From the NCBI GenBank assembly GCA_002529455.1, contig NYMS01000058.1, positions 170,809 through 234,808 on the forward strand: a stretch of DNA of 64,000 nucleotides. Reading direction: 5' to 3'. How positions within the stretch are numbered: position 1 is the stretch's first letter; every line of letters starts with the position of its first letter. Below are positions 1 to 8,822 of the stretch, in pieces. The position numbers and the translations under genes were made by a program. The notes beneath the pieces are model-generated. The model did no database searches, was not told the DNA's origin, and was given only the letters and a program-made list of their open reading frames with translations. Source of the stretch: Glycomyces fuscus. Its GTDB lineage: Bacteria; Actinomycetota; Actinomycetes; Streptosporangiales; Streptosporangiaceae.

Positions 1-2013
1 GTTCATCAGGCGGCGGGCGAACTGGGAGACCAGGTAGAGCAGGGCGACGGACAGGCGCTGCTCGTAGGAGTAGTCGTCGCGGCCCACGCCGGAGTCGGGC
101 AGGGTGAGCCCGCCCAGGGTGAACACGGTGGTCCAGCCCTCGGTGTCGATCTGGGCCTCGCCCTGGGGGTCGAAGCACAGGCTGGCCAACCGCATCTCCG
201 ACATGGACTGCAGGACGGCTCCCAGGTTGCGCGAGGCCGCGCCGGGCGAGGAGACCAGGTGGTCCACGACCTTGGCCAGGGAGGGCTGGGGCTGGTTGGC
301 GACGGCGGCCACGGCCTGGATCATGGCGGACTCGCGCTCCTCGCTCATGCGGGGCAGCAGCAGGCGCAGGGTCTCTGTGGCCATGGTCTTCTTGGCGGAC
401 AGGTCGTCGCCGAAGGCGAAGGGGTCGAGCAGGCCCGGCTGGGCCGAGCCCAGGGACATCATGCGGGCCTTGCGGCCGCGTCTGCGCAGGAGTTCGACGA
501 GGGACTCGGCGTCTCCCTTGGGGTCGATGGCGGCGACGGTGACCCCGCGCAGGGCGAGCTGGTAGATGAGCAGGAGGGCGAGGGTGGTCTTGCCGCCACC
601 GGGCTCGCCGGTGATGGCGATGGCGGTGGGGCGGTTGCGGGCCGCGGCGACCATGGGGTCGAAGTGCACGATGGAGCGGGCGCGGCCGATGGTCTCGCCG
701 ACGTAGGGGCCCACCCAGCCGCCGCCGGAGTGGTCGACCCGGTCGCCGACGTCCACGGTGGCGGTGGGCATGCCGCCCGCGATGGTGCGCAGCGGCTGTC
801 GCTGGGCGTAGGCGTTGAGGCGGATGCGGTCTCCGGGCAGCGACTCGTTGAACAGCGAGAACTGGTCCCCGGTGGAGTTGATGACGTCGATGCCGATGTC
901 GCGGTAGTGCTCGATGACCGCCTCGACGTGCTGGACGAGGAGGCGTTCGGTGGGCGCGGACACCATGAGGCGGTGCCAGCCGTAGACGAAGGGCAGGCGC
1001 TCCTTGGTGATGCCGTGCTCCAGCATGCGGGCGGCGTCGATCTGCTCGGCGAGCGCGATGGGCGCCTCCACCCCGGCCTCGCGGATGTGGGCGTCCATGT
1101 CGCGGGCGTGGGCGAGCTTGCGTCCGACGTCCTTGGAGGCCTTGGCGGGCGGGATGAGCTTCATCCGCAGGGACATCTCGACCGGGAACGGGAGCGCGTC
1201 GGCGTGGTGCATCCAGGGCTCGCCGTCCGGGAAGGGCATCAGGTCCGGGAAGCGGGCGAAGGACAGGAACGCGACGTGGGTGGACCCGGCGGGCTGTTCG
1301 AGGCGCAGCATGGAGCGGCCGTTGTGCACGACGCCGTCGACGAGCGCCTCGATCTCTCCGCGGCCCCAGGTGCGCCGTCCGGCGGCCGAGGGGCGGATCT
1401 CCTCGGCGGTGCCGCTGACGGCGTGCCGGATGAGCCAGGCGATCTCGTCGGAGGTGGCGTGGCGGGCGTGCAGCGAGCTGGCGGCCAGGGCGCGGCCGAG
1501 CCGTTCGGCCTGGTCGGTCCAGCGGGCGATCTCGCGGTCGTCCACGGCGTCGTCGTTGATGCCCAGGACCTGCTCGGTGCGCTGGTAGGCGCCGAAGAGC
1601 TGGGAGAACAGGCCGAGTCCGGCGCCGTGGTTGCGCTGGCCGAGGCGGACGCCGAGGTAGACCTCCTTGGTCCAGAAGTCCTTGGCCCACACGTGCCGGT
1701 ACATCTCGTCGAGGTAGTCGTACCAGCCGGGTCCGGAGTCGGAGGTGGCGTCGAGCCGGGTGGCCCACTCCGCGGCCGGGTAGGTGCGGTGGGCGACGCG
1801 CAGGTGGACCTCGGCGTCGTTCATGCGGATGGCGGCGAGGGCGATGGTGACGTTGGTGGCCAGCGCCTGGCGCTCCTCGGGCGTGGTGAACTCGTAGGAG
1901 ACCGTGGGCAGGCGGAAGTAGGCCCAGGCCTCGCTGTCGCTGAACAGCACGCGGTCGTCGAAGTAGCGGACCGCGAGGCGGGTCGCGCCACGGGTCCCCC
2001 TGGTGCCGGTCAT
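1..2013 (-). CDS. VirB4/TraC-like ATPase of a conjugation-type secretion system (C-terminus beyond the window)
   Basis: The 671 visible codons begin at the ATG at 2013, preceded by an AGAAGG ribosome site, and stay open to the window edge. Residues 469-477 read GEPGGGKTT, a Walker A motif, followed about 25 residues later by AAIDPKGDAE, a Walker B-like strand. The N-terminal two thirds (FDDRVLFSDSEAWAYFRLPT near residue 20, then a helical domain) resembles the substrate-side domain of VirB4/TraC/ConE ATPases. Such ATPases power assembly and substrate transfer in type IV secretion and conjugation, acting on the cytoplasmic face of the membrane. TcpC-, TcpD- and TcpE-like genes on the same strand at 4476-10163 support the assignment. 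It probably has its own promoter between 2014 and 2160. Missing C-terminus and exact subfamily cannot be judged. Confidence 0.8.
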   Translation of the reverse strand, partial: MTGTRGTRGATRLAVRYFDDRVLFSDSEAWAYFRLPTVSYEFTTPEERQALATNVTIALAAIRMNDAEVHLRVAHRTYPAAEWATRLDATSDSGPGWYDYLDEMYRHVWAKDFWTKEVYLGVRLGQRNHGAGLGLFSQLFGAYQRTEQVLGINDDAVDDREIARWTDQAERLGRALAASSLHARHATSDEIAWLIRHAVSGTAEEIRPSAAGRRTWGRGEIEALVDGVVHNGRSMLRLEQPAGSTHVAFLSFARFPDLMPFPDGEPWMHHADALPFPVEMSLRMKLIPPAKASKDVGRKLAHARDMDAHIREAGVEAPIALAEQIDAARMLEHGITKERLPFVYGWHRLMVSAPTERLLVQHVEAVIEHYRDIGIDVINSTGDQFSLFNESLPGDRIRLNAYAQRQPLRTIAGGMPTATVDVGDRVDHSGGGWVGPYVGETIGRARSIVHFDPMVAAARNRPTAIAITGEPGGGKTTLALLLIYQLALRGVTVAAIDPKGDAESLVELLRRRGRKARMMSLGSAQPGLLDPFAFGDDLSAKKTMATETLRLLLPRMSEERESAMIQAVAAVANQPQPSLAKVVDHLVSSPGAASRNLGAVLQSMSEMRLASLCFDPQGEAQIDTEGWTTVFTLGGLTLPDSGVGRDDYSYEQRLSVALLYLVSQFARRLMN

Positions 2014-2160
2014 CTCTTCGCCCTTCTGGTCGCGTCGCGTGGCGGGGTTCCGTCGTTCCTACCCGGACCCGCCGCCTTCGCCCCCTTCATAGTGGAGCAT
2101 CGCCCCGGAACGGGAGAAGCGGACGGGGTTACGGCGCGCCAGAATCCTGTGGGACGGCGT

Positions 2161-2192
2161 CGGGCCCGCCTCCCCGGAGGGAGGCGGGCCCG
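2161..2192 (-). terminator. Hairpin terminator of the HNH nuclease gene
   Basis: Perfect 14-bp stem (2161-2174 pairs with 2179-2192) with a CGGA loop, 14 nt beyond the nuclease stop codon and before the VirB4-like gene. No T tract follows, as is usual in GC-rich actinobacteria. Confidence 0.7.
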
Positions 2193-2205
2193 GCCTGCCG
2201 CGGGG

Positions 2206-2865
2206 TCAGCAGGCGGTGTCGATGGTGTCCTGGATGGAGGACCTCTCCGCGGAGGTGACGGTGAGGTCGTACCGGTACTTCACGTTGACCCAGGCCTTGA
2301 CGTAGTCGCAGTGGACCGCGGTGTTCTGCGGCATCCACTGGGAGGGGTCCTTGTCGCCCTTGGCGCTGTTGCTGCTGACGGTGACCGCCCACAGCTGGGG
2401 GGAGTCGACGTCGTTGGCGAAGTCGCGCCGCTGCGCGGTGGTCCAGTCGGCCGCGCCGGTCTTCCATGCCTCGCTGAGCGGGACCATGTGGTCGACGCTG
2501 ATCTGGGAGACGTCGCCGCCCCACCACACGTCGTCGAAGGCGCTGTACCAGCGGCCGGAGGTCGGCTGGCAGTCGGAGTCGGTCACCACGCCGTGGCCGT
2601 CGCGCACGAGCACGTACTGGCGGGCGGTGCAGGGGCTGTCGACGACGTTCCAGTGCGGGAAGAGGCTGCGGTCGTAGCCGGTCTGGGGGCCCTTGGCCCG
2701 GACGGTGAGGGAGTCGAGCTGGCTCTGGGCGGCGGAGGTGCCGGGGATGCCCGGGGGCAGGACGTGGTCGGCGGCGGCCGGCGCCGACCAGCCCAGGACG
2801 ACGGCGAGGACGGCGGCGGCGACGGCCGCGAGCGCGCGGGGGAGCGCACGGGGGCGGGGGGACAC
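2206..2865 (-). CDS. Secreted HNH-family endonuclease (DUF1524/GmrSD C-terminal type)
   Basis: Start chosen at the GTG at 2865 because AGAGGAGAAAACA precedes it; an upstream in-frame start lacks a ribosome site. The 219-residue product begins with an arginine-rich n-region, a hydrophobic stretch (ALAAVAAAVLAVVLGWSA) and an APAAADH cleavage region, so it is probably exported. The mature part carries the DHMVPLSEAW motif, a downstream N-x-A-K-G-D-K-D-P-x-x-W-x-P block and four cysteines (one near the C-terminus) that may form disulfides. This pattern is typical of DUF1524/HNH nucleases secreted by actinomycetes, which cut nucleic acid outside the cell; substrate is unknown. It lies between the VirB4-like gene and ectD. 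A role in processing DNA for the adjacent transfer-like system is possible but unsupported. Confidence 0.85.
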   Translation of the reverse strand: MSPRPRALPRALAAVAAAVLAVVLGWSAPAAADHVLPPGIPGTSAAQSQLDSLTVRAKGPQTGYDRSLFPHWNVVDSPCTARQYVLVRDGHGVVTDSDCQPTSGRWYSAFDDVWWGGDVSQISVDHMVPLSEAWKTGAADWTTAQRRDFANDVDSPQLWAVTVSSNSAKGDKDPSQWMPQNTAVHCDYVKAWVNVKYRYDLTVTSAERSSIQDTIDTAC

Positions 2866-3379
2866 TGTTTTCTCCTCTGTGAGCGGGCGGGAGGAAAACA
2901 CGGACCCCACCACTGTGCGACAGCCATCCTTTTCCCACCAGTACCCCGAGGGAAATTCCGCCCGAATGGGGGATGACGGCCCCGGCGCCTCCCCGAGCTT
3001 TTTGCACCAGCACCTGAACCGTATTGGTGTGAGCTAGCACACAGCAAAAGCGCGTTCCGTGACGAGAATCCCCAGAGGTGAAAGGCGCACCTGGACGACC
3101 TGGGAAGACGCACCCACCGACCGGGGTTCGATCACCCCGGGTGACGCAATGCAGGTGAACGACTGGATTCACCACCGAGAGGGAAGGGAGAATGGGGAAA
3201 GAAAACAGCCGCCCCCACGATTTCCCCCCATATAGTATAACTGTCATACCCAGTAAAAAGGCCACTAAACACCGCGAACCGGCGAGCCGCAATGAGGCTT
3301 GCCTGGCCTTTGTTAAGTTCGCATGTCGTAGGAAAAACCGTCGACCTCAGAGAGGATGAGCCCCGTCAGGGGATCGACC
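2866..3379. other. 514-bp divergent intergenic region between the nuclease gene and ectD
   Basis: No convincing gene. It is clearly more AT-rich than its surroundings, with TATAGTATAACT at 3231-3242 and TTTGTTAAG near 3310, and probably holds the promoters of both divergent genes. GTGTGAGCTAGCACAC at 3027-3042 is a short imperfect dyad. No clear -35/-10 pair could be assigned. Confidence 0.4.
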
Positions 3380-4288
3380 ATGACTCTGCAGATGGATCTT
3401 CCGACAACGACCGCGGACGAGTACCCCACCCGTAAGAGCACCGAGCCCGCCCTGCTGTACCGCAAGGACCCCACCGTCTGGGGATCGGGCGAGGGCCCCT
3501 TCTCCGACGACGAACTCCGGGCCTATGACAGGAGCGGCTACACCCAGATCGAGTCCCTCGTCACCGAGGACGAGGTCAAGGCCTACAGCGCCGAACTGGA
3601 GCGGCTCGGCTCCGACCCCGAACTGCGCGGCGACGAGCGCGTGGTCGTCGAGCCCTCCTCCGACGAGGTGCGCTCGGTGTTCGAGGTGCACAAGGTCAGC
3701 AAGGTCTTCGCCGACCTGGTGAACGACCCGCGCCTGGTCGACCGCGCCCGCCAGATCCTGGGCTCGGACGTGTACGTGCACCAGAGCCGCGTCAACTACA
3801 AACCGGGCTTCGGCGGCGGCTCGTTCTACTGGCACTCCGACTTCGAGACCTGGCACGCCGAGGACGGCATGCCGCGGATGCGGGCGGTCAGCTTCTCGGT
3901 CGCCCTGACCGACAACTACGCGCACAACGGCGCGCTGATGATCATGCCGGGATCGCACAGGACCTTCGTCTCGTGCGTGGGCGAGACCCCGGAGGACCAC
4001 TACCGCGCCTCGCTGAAGAGCCAGCACGTGGGAACGCCGGACCAGAACTCCCTGTCCTACCTGGCCGACCAGCACGGCATCGACGTGCTCACCGGCCCGG
4101 CGGGCGGGGTGACCGTGTTCGACTCCAACTGCATGCACGGTTCGGGCGGCAACATCACGCCCTACCCGCGGTCCAACGTCTTCATCGTCTTCAACAGCGT
4201 CGAGAACGTCTGCGACAAGCCGTTCAGCGCGCCCTCCCCGCGCCCGGAGTTCCTCTCCTCCCGCGAGTTCGACCCCGTGGGCCGCTGA
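3380..4288 (+). CDS. ectD: Ectoine hydroxylase (ectoine to 5-hydroxyectoine)
   Basis: The ATG at 3380 follows AGGGGATCGACC and gives 302 residues, the family's usual length; an in-frame ATG at 3356 would add eight. EctD is a cytoplasmic non-haem Fe(II)/2-oxoglutarate dioxygenase that converts the osmolyte ectoine to 5-hydroxyectoine. Visible signature: FYWHSDFETWHAEDG with iron ligands His152 and Asp154, the third ligand His253 in CMHGSG, and the oxoglutarate-binding arginine in YPRSNVFIVFNS. The long QSRVNYKPGFGGGSFYWHSD stretch is diagnostic for EctD rather than other PhyH-like enzymes. No ectA, ectB or ectC adjoins it; neighbours are a secreted nuclease and the secretion-type fusion gene. 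It must use ectoine made from another locus or imported. Function is secure, regulation unknown. Confidence 0.95.
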   Translation: MTLQMDLPTTTADEYPTRKSTEPALLYRKDPTVWGSGEGPFSDDELRAYDRSGYTQIESLVTEDEVKAYSAELERLGSDPELRGDERVVVEPSSDEVRSVFEVHKVSKVFADLVNDPRLVDRARQILGSDVYVHQSRVNYKPGFGGGSFYWHSDFETWHAEDGMPRMRAVSFSVALTDNYAHNGALMIMPGSHRTFVSCVGETPEDHYRASLKSQHVGTPDQNSLSYLADQHGIDVLTGPAGGVTVFDSNCMHGSGGNITPYPRSNVFIVFNSVENVCDKPFSAPSPRPEFLSSREFDPVGR

Positions 4289-4362
4289 CGCGCCCCGGCA
4301 CGTCCGCTGGACGCCGACCGCCGCGTGCGGAACGCGTACCCGCCGGGAAGGCATGACCCCGC

Positions 4363-4405
4363 GCCCCCGTGTGGGGCGGGCCCCGAGCCCGCCCCACACG
4401 GGGGC
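4363..4405. terminator. Bidirectional hairpin terminator between ectD and the TcpE/ParA-like fusion gene
   Basis: Perfect 19-bp inverted repeat (4363-4381 with 4387-4405) and a 5-nt loop, 75 bp after the ectD stop and 71 bp from the stop of the convergent gene. It is one of the longest perfect hairpins in the window. Confidence 0.85.
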
Positions 4406-4475
4406 TTCCCCGTACCGGGGACCGCCCGGTCGCGGGCCCCCCGGGGCCCTCCCCCGCCCTCCGGGAGGGAGGGCG

Positions 4476-7400
4476 TCAGTGCTGGGTGAGGGAGTTGACC
4501 AGGACCCCGCCCAGGGCGCCGTGGGCGCGCTTGGTGGCGGGGCGCAGGGCCCCCACGTCGATCCTGGTGTAGGACGAGCCCAGGTGGTCGTCCCAGGGGA
4601 TGCGGACGATGGCGCGGCACCGGCCGCGGGCCACCCGCTCGGCGGCGTCCACGTCCTGGAGACTGCGCTTGCTGACCCCGTTGACCACGAGCACGGACCT
4701 GGCGCGCAGGGCGCCGTAGCCGTTGCCGTCCAGCCAGTCGAAGGTCATGGAGACCGCGCGCTCGGCGTCGGCGTTGGCCGGGGCGACCAGCACCAGCCCG
4801 TCGGCGACCGGCAGGGCCCGCGCCACGCCCGTGGCCGCCGGGTCCAGCAGGGTGACGCCGTAGAACCCGCCGAGCAGCGAGGCCAGCTGGCCGTAGTCGC
4901 GGTCGTCCAGGGTCTGCACGTAGGGGTCGTCCAGGGTCTGGACGACCTCCAGGCCGGTCGCGGTCCGGCTGGTGTAACCGCTCATCAGGGAGTAGTCCTG
5001 GATGGCCTCGGCGTTGGCGAGCAGTCCGGTGAGGGTCTCGGGCGTCTGGGCGCCGACGCGGCGGGAGAGGCCGTTTGGCCCGGGGTTGACGTCGACGGCG
5101 ACGACGAGGTCGTCGCGGTGCGCGGCCAGGGTGTGGCCGATCATCAGCGCGGTGACGGTCTGCCCGGCGCCGCCGGTGCAGCCCAGCACGACGAGGCTGC
5201 GCGGACCGTCCAGCGGCGTGCGCAGGCGCTCGATGTCACTGGCCGGCAGGTCGGAGCGCACGGGGGCGGCACCGCCGGTGACCACCTTGGCCAGGCGCCG
5301 CCAGCCCCGGGTCCCGCCGGAGTCGCTGGCGGCGGGCTCCTCGGCCCTCCCCCGGGGCTCGGGCTCCTCCCTCCGGTGCGCGGGGACGCCGTTGGGGGTG
5401 TCGCCCAGCCGCTCCTGCTCGCCGGTCCCGTGGTCGAGTTCCAGCGCGGACCTGGTCTCGCGCGCGGGCGGCTCGGGCTCCTCGCCGGGCGCGGGCTGGC
5501 CGAAGAGCTGGCCGAGCCTGCGCGCGTTCTGCGCCACCCGGTGGAAGACGCCGTCGTGCGGGTCGCCGGACTCCTGCGGCTCCTCGGCGGGGTGCTCCTC
5601 GCCGACGGTCCGGTAGGGGCCGCCCGTGGGTGCCTCGTCCCCGGGGCGCCCGGCGGGTTCGGTGTCCGGGCCGTTCGCCGGCGCGGTCCGCTCCTTCGCG
5701 AGGGCGTCGGCCATGCTGGGGTTGGCCCTCGGGTCGCGGGCGGCACCGGTGCGGCCCTCCCGCGTCCCGGAGGCGTCACGGCCGGTCCCGGCGCCCGCCG
5801 GCCCGCGCCGGGGTGCGTCGGTCGACGGGGGCCTTACGGGGGCGTCCGCGTCCCGGTCGACGGAGTCGGCGGTGCCGGTGGCGCGCATGCTCCAGCGGGC
5901 GCGGAAGGACGCGTCTTCGCGGTCGGCTCCGGCGGGGCCGGGGGCCGGAGGGGCCGCTGCGCCCTCGGAGGCCTGGGCGTCGCCGGGGCCGCGTACGCTC
6001 CTGCGGCGTCGGGCCAGGGCCTCGGCCTCGGCCCTCTCCAGGTCGGAGACGGTGCGTCGGCGGGCCTGTTCGGTGGCGGAGTCCGCACGGACGTTGCTGT
6101 CCCCGCGCCCGTGGTCGTCCCGGACCTCGACGAAGCTGACCAGCTCCCCGGTCCCGTGGTCGAGCTGGGTGGGCGGCTTGGGCTCGTCGGCGGGGGCCTT
6201 CCCGGTCGGCTCGGCCCTCCGGGCCGCCTCGTCGGCGGCCTCCTCGGCGGCGCCCTCCTCGCGCAGCTCGTTGGCGGGGATCACGGGGTTGCCCCGGTCG
6301 CCGACCTTGGGCTGGTCGGGATGGCGCTTCCTGCCGTCCTCGAACCACCGCGAGGGGTCCTTGGCGTCGCGCTCCCGCGTGGGCACGGCGTCGGTGAACT
6401 TCGGCCGCGGCGGTGCCGGGGTGTCGGCGGTGATGAGGTGGTTGTCGAGCACGGACATGTGCTCGTTCCACTCGGAGCCGCGGTCCTCGGCGGGCTCCTC
6501 GCGCGGCTTCCCGGGTATGGCGTCCTGCTCGCCGGTGCCGTGGTCGAGTTCCAGGGCCGGCTTGTGGACCGGGCGTTCGGCCGCGGGGGGCACGGGCACA
6601 CCGGTGTCCGGAGCGGCCGTGCCGTCCTGGGTGTGCGTGTCCGGGGTGATCGTTTCGTGGGCGGTCGTGTCCGCGTCCGCGGAGGTGTCCGCGCCACCGG
6701 GAGCGGTCCGCCCGGGGGCCGTCTCGGAGGCGGTGGTGTTCCCCTGCTCGACGACGGTGCTCCGGGCCCCGACGGCGTCCCCGGGCACGGCCGTGTCCTC
6801 GGGGGCGGCGCTCCTGCGGTGCTCGACGGTGTCCCCGTGCCCGGCGGTGCTCCGGCGGGGGGCGACCGAGGGGCGTCCCCCGGCTGCCGCGGAGGCCGTC
6901 ACGTGTCCGGGGGCGCCGGCGTCCGTCGGGTCCGGGCCGGGAGCGGCCTGCGCGGGGGCGTCGTCCTCGACGGCGGCGGCCGTGTCCCGCTGCGCCGGCC
7001 CCGCCGGGCGGTCGGTGTCCGCCGTCCCGGCCGCGCCCGCGGAGCCGCGCGCACCGGCCGTGCCCGCCTTCTCCCCGGCGCCGGCCCCGGCGCTCCGCGC
7101 GTCCTCCCGCCCGTCGGTGCGGGCGGGCACGTCCCGGTCCCGCTCCTCGGCCGCGGAGGCCGCCTCCCCGGGCGCCCCGGAGGAGGGCGGCAGCCAGGGT
7201 ACGGCAGCGGCCTCGGCGGGGGATCGGCCGGTGGCCGCCGCGTAACGGACCGCGTAGTCCGACAGGTCGCCGTAGCCCCCGGCGGGGTCGGCCTCCTGCT
7301 CTTCCAGCTCCCACGGGGCGGCGTGGGGGCGGCCCCGGCGGCGGGGGCGCTCCGGCTCCTCATCGGTACCGGGAAGCCCCTGGCCCCGGCCCCGGGAGGT

Positions 7401-8804
7401 CGGCGGTTCCTTGGGGGCGCGCTCGCGCACGCGCTCGGTGCGGCGCTCCTCCAGGTCCTTGGCGACCCTGATGCCCTGCGTACGGCCGCGCAGGCGCCGG
7501 GCGGCGGACGTCTCCTCCTCGTCGGGGGCGGAGGCGCGCGCCTCCTCCTCGGAGCGGCGCTCCGCGGGGGCGCGCCGCCCCTCCACCGCGTCGGCCAGCT
7601 CTCCCCGGCTCATGGCCGCGGTGTCGCCGACGCTGTAGGCGTTCTTGGAGGTCAGGCCGACGGGGGTCTCGCCGGAGGAGGCGCGCAGGCGGGCGAACCA
7701 CGCGTCGCTGTCGCGCTGCTCCTCGCCCTCGGTCCCGTAGATCCTCTCCCGCGCGAAGCCGGCGTCGCCGGAGTCCTCCCCGGTGTCCGCCTCGGGGCGG
7801 CGGGGTTCCTCCCGGGGTTCGCGGGATCCGGGCTCCAGGGCGAAGCCGAAGTAGTTGAGCACGCGGCGGCCGACCCCGCGCCGGGGGCCGTCGGACGCTC
7901 CGCCGTCCCCTCCGGAGGCGGCGGACGCGGCGGGCTCCTCCTCGCGCGGGCGCGAGGGGGAGTGCCGCTCCTCGGGTTCGGGACGCGCGGCGACGGCCAC
8001 GGGGGCGCGTTCCGGAGCGGCCGAAACCCGCTGCGCCGGGGCCTCGCGTTCCAGCGCGGGAGCGGCCTCCCGCCTGGCCGGAGCAGGCCCGGTCCGGGCG
8101 GGAGCGGTCTTCGAGCCGGCCGGGGCGGCCTCCGACCTGGCCGGAACCCGCCTCTCGGGCTCCTCCTCGCTCCGGGGCCGGATGCGCGGAGCCTCGGCCG
8201 GGACCCTCTCCCGTCCCCTGTCGGGCGTCGCGGCCCCGGCCGGGGCGGGGGCCTCCTCGGCCTCCTCCCGGACCTCGACGGCCGGGCCGCGGTCGGCGGA
8301 CCCGCGCACACCGAGCAGCGGGGGCGCGTCGGAGCGGTCCGGGCGGACCGCGGTGTCGGCCGCTTCGGCGGCCGCCGCCTCGGGTTCGGCGCGGCGCCGC
8401 GCCGCGAGCGGGAGCGGGCCGGACTCGGGGTCGCGGTGCCACACGCGCACGGTCACGCGGACCTCGGAGGGTTCGTACTCGGGGGCCAGGCGGTTGTACA
8501 CCCGCGCTTCGGCGAGGAAGCGCGCCTGGGAGAGGAGCAGCTCGGTGAGGCGCTTGCCCTCGACCACCGGGCGGGTGGCCAGCACGGTGATCACACCGGG
8601 CGGGACCACCCACAGCACCAGGTGCCAGCCGTTGCCGAACACGAAGGGCGCGTTGACGAGGCTGAGCAGGACCACCCAGAGCGCGAACACGCCCAGGGCG
8701 ACCCCGAAGGTGCCCACCGGGAGCGGCATGGGCAGCCGGAAATCGTAGAGCTTGTAGAGCCGCTTCTCGATACGCCAGATGTTGGTGTACGTGGGCAGGT
8801 CCAC
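4476..8804 (-). CDS. TcpE-like membrane domain fused through a ~1080-residue linker to a ParA/MinD-like ATPase
   Basis: 1442 residues. The N-terminus (MDLPTYTNIWRIEKRLYKLY) and two membrane segments (about residues 28-52 and 57-78) match the TcpE conjugation-protein family. Residues ~120-1190 are Glu/Arg/Pro/Ala-rich, low in predicted structure and probably cytosolic; they contain three copies of a LELDHGTGEQ-type peptide at 751-760, 879-888 and 1121-1130. From ~1195 a ParA/MinD-type fold appears: VVLGCTGGAGQTVTALMIGH, then AVDVNPGPNGLSRR and TLLDPAATG. The Walker A lysines are absent (GAGQT instead of GKT), as seen in some actinobacterial homologues, so ATP hydrolysis is doubtful. It starts 18 bp after the TcpD-like gene and is likely co-transcribed with it and the TcpC-like gene. 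The role is inferred: membrane anchoring of a regulatory ATPase in the secretion-like apparatus. Confidence 0.75.
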   Translation of the reverse strand: MDLPTYTNIWRIEKRLYKLYDFRLPMPLPVGTFGVALGVFALWVVLLSLVNAPFVFGNGWHLVLWVVPPGVITVLATRPVVEGKRLTELLLSQARFLAEARVYNRLAPEYEPSEVRVTVRVWHRDPESGPLPLAARRRAEPEAAAAEAADTAVRPDRSDAPPLLGVRGSADRGPAVEVREEAEEAPAPAGAATPDRGRERVPAEAPRIRPRSEEEPERRVPARSEAAPAGSKTAPARTGPAPARREAAPALEREAPAQRVSAAPERAPVAVAARPEPEERHSPSRPREEEPAASAASGGDGGASDGPRRGVGRRVLNYFGFALEPGSREPREEPRRPEADTGEDSGDAGFARERIYGTEGEEQRDSDAWFARLRASSGETPVGLTSKNAYSVGDTAAMSRGELADAVEGRRAPAERRSEEEARASAPDEEETSAARRLRGRTQGIRVAKDLEERRTERVRERAPKEPPTSRGRGQGLPGTDEEPERPRRRGRPHAAPWELEEQEADPAGGYGDLSDYAVRYAAATGRSPAEAAAVPWLPPSSGAPGEAASAAEERDRDVPARTDGREDARSAGAGAGEKAGTAGARGSAGAAGTADTDRPAGPAQRDTAAAVEDDAPAQAAPGPDPTDAGAPGHVTASAAAGGRPSVAPRRSTAGHGDTVEHRRSAAPEDTAVPGDAVGARSTVVEQGNTTASETAPGRTAPGGADTSADADTTAHETITPDTHTQDGTAAPDTGVPVPPAAERPVHKPALELDHGTGEQDAIPGKPREEPAEDRGSEWNEHMSVLDNHLITADTPAPPRPKFTDAVPTRERDAKDPSRWFEDGRKRHPDQPKVGDRGNPVIPANELREEGAAEEAADEAARRAEPTGKAPADEPKPPTQLDHGTGELVSFVEVRDDHGRGDSNVRADSATEQARRRTVSDLERAEAEALARRRRSVRGPGDAQASEGAAAPPAPGPAGADREDASFRARWSMRATGTADSVDRDADAPVRPPSTDAPRRGPAGAGTGRDASGTREGRTGAARDPRANPSMADALAKERTAPANGPDTEPAGRPGDEAPTGGPYRTVGEEHPAEEPQESGDPHDGVFHRVAQNARRLGQLFGQPAPGEEPEPPARETRSALELDHGTGEQERLGDTPNGVPAHRREEPEPRGRAEEPAASDSGGTRGWRRLAKVVTGGAAPVRSDLPASDIERLRTPLDGPRSLVVLGCTGGAGQTVTALMIGHTLAAHRDDLVVAVDVNPGPNGLSRRVGAQTPETLTGLLANAEAIQDYSLMSGYTSRTATGLEVVQTLDDPYVQTLDDRDYGQLASLLGGFYGVTLLDPAATGVARALPVADGLVLVAPANADAERAVSMTFDWLDGNGYGALRARSVLVVNGVSKRSLQDVDAAERVARGRCRAIVRIPWDDHLGSSYTRIDVGALRPATKRAHGALGGVLVNSLTQH

Positions 8805-8822
8805 GTTTCCGGCCTCCCTCGC

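Noticed and set aside
259..2976. A 905-codon plus-strand frame covering the VirB4-like and nuclease genes
   Set aside because: Composition is Gly/Val/Asp/Arg-rich without any domain; it is the antisense shadow of two well-supported minus-strand genes.
3347..4399. A 350-codon minus-strand frame opposite ectD
   Set aside because: EctD motifs with all iron ligands are on the plus strand; the antisense frame has no recognisable features.
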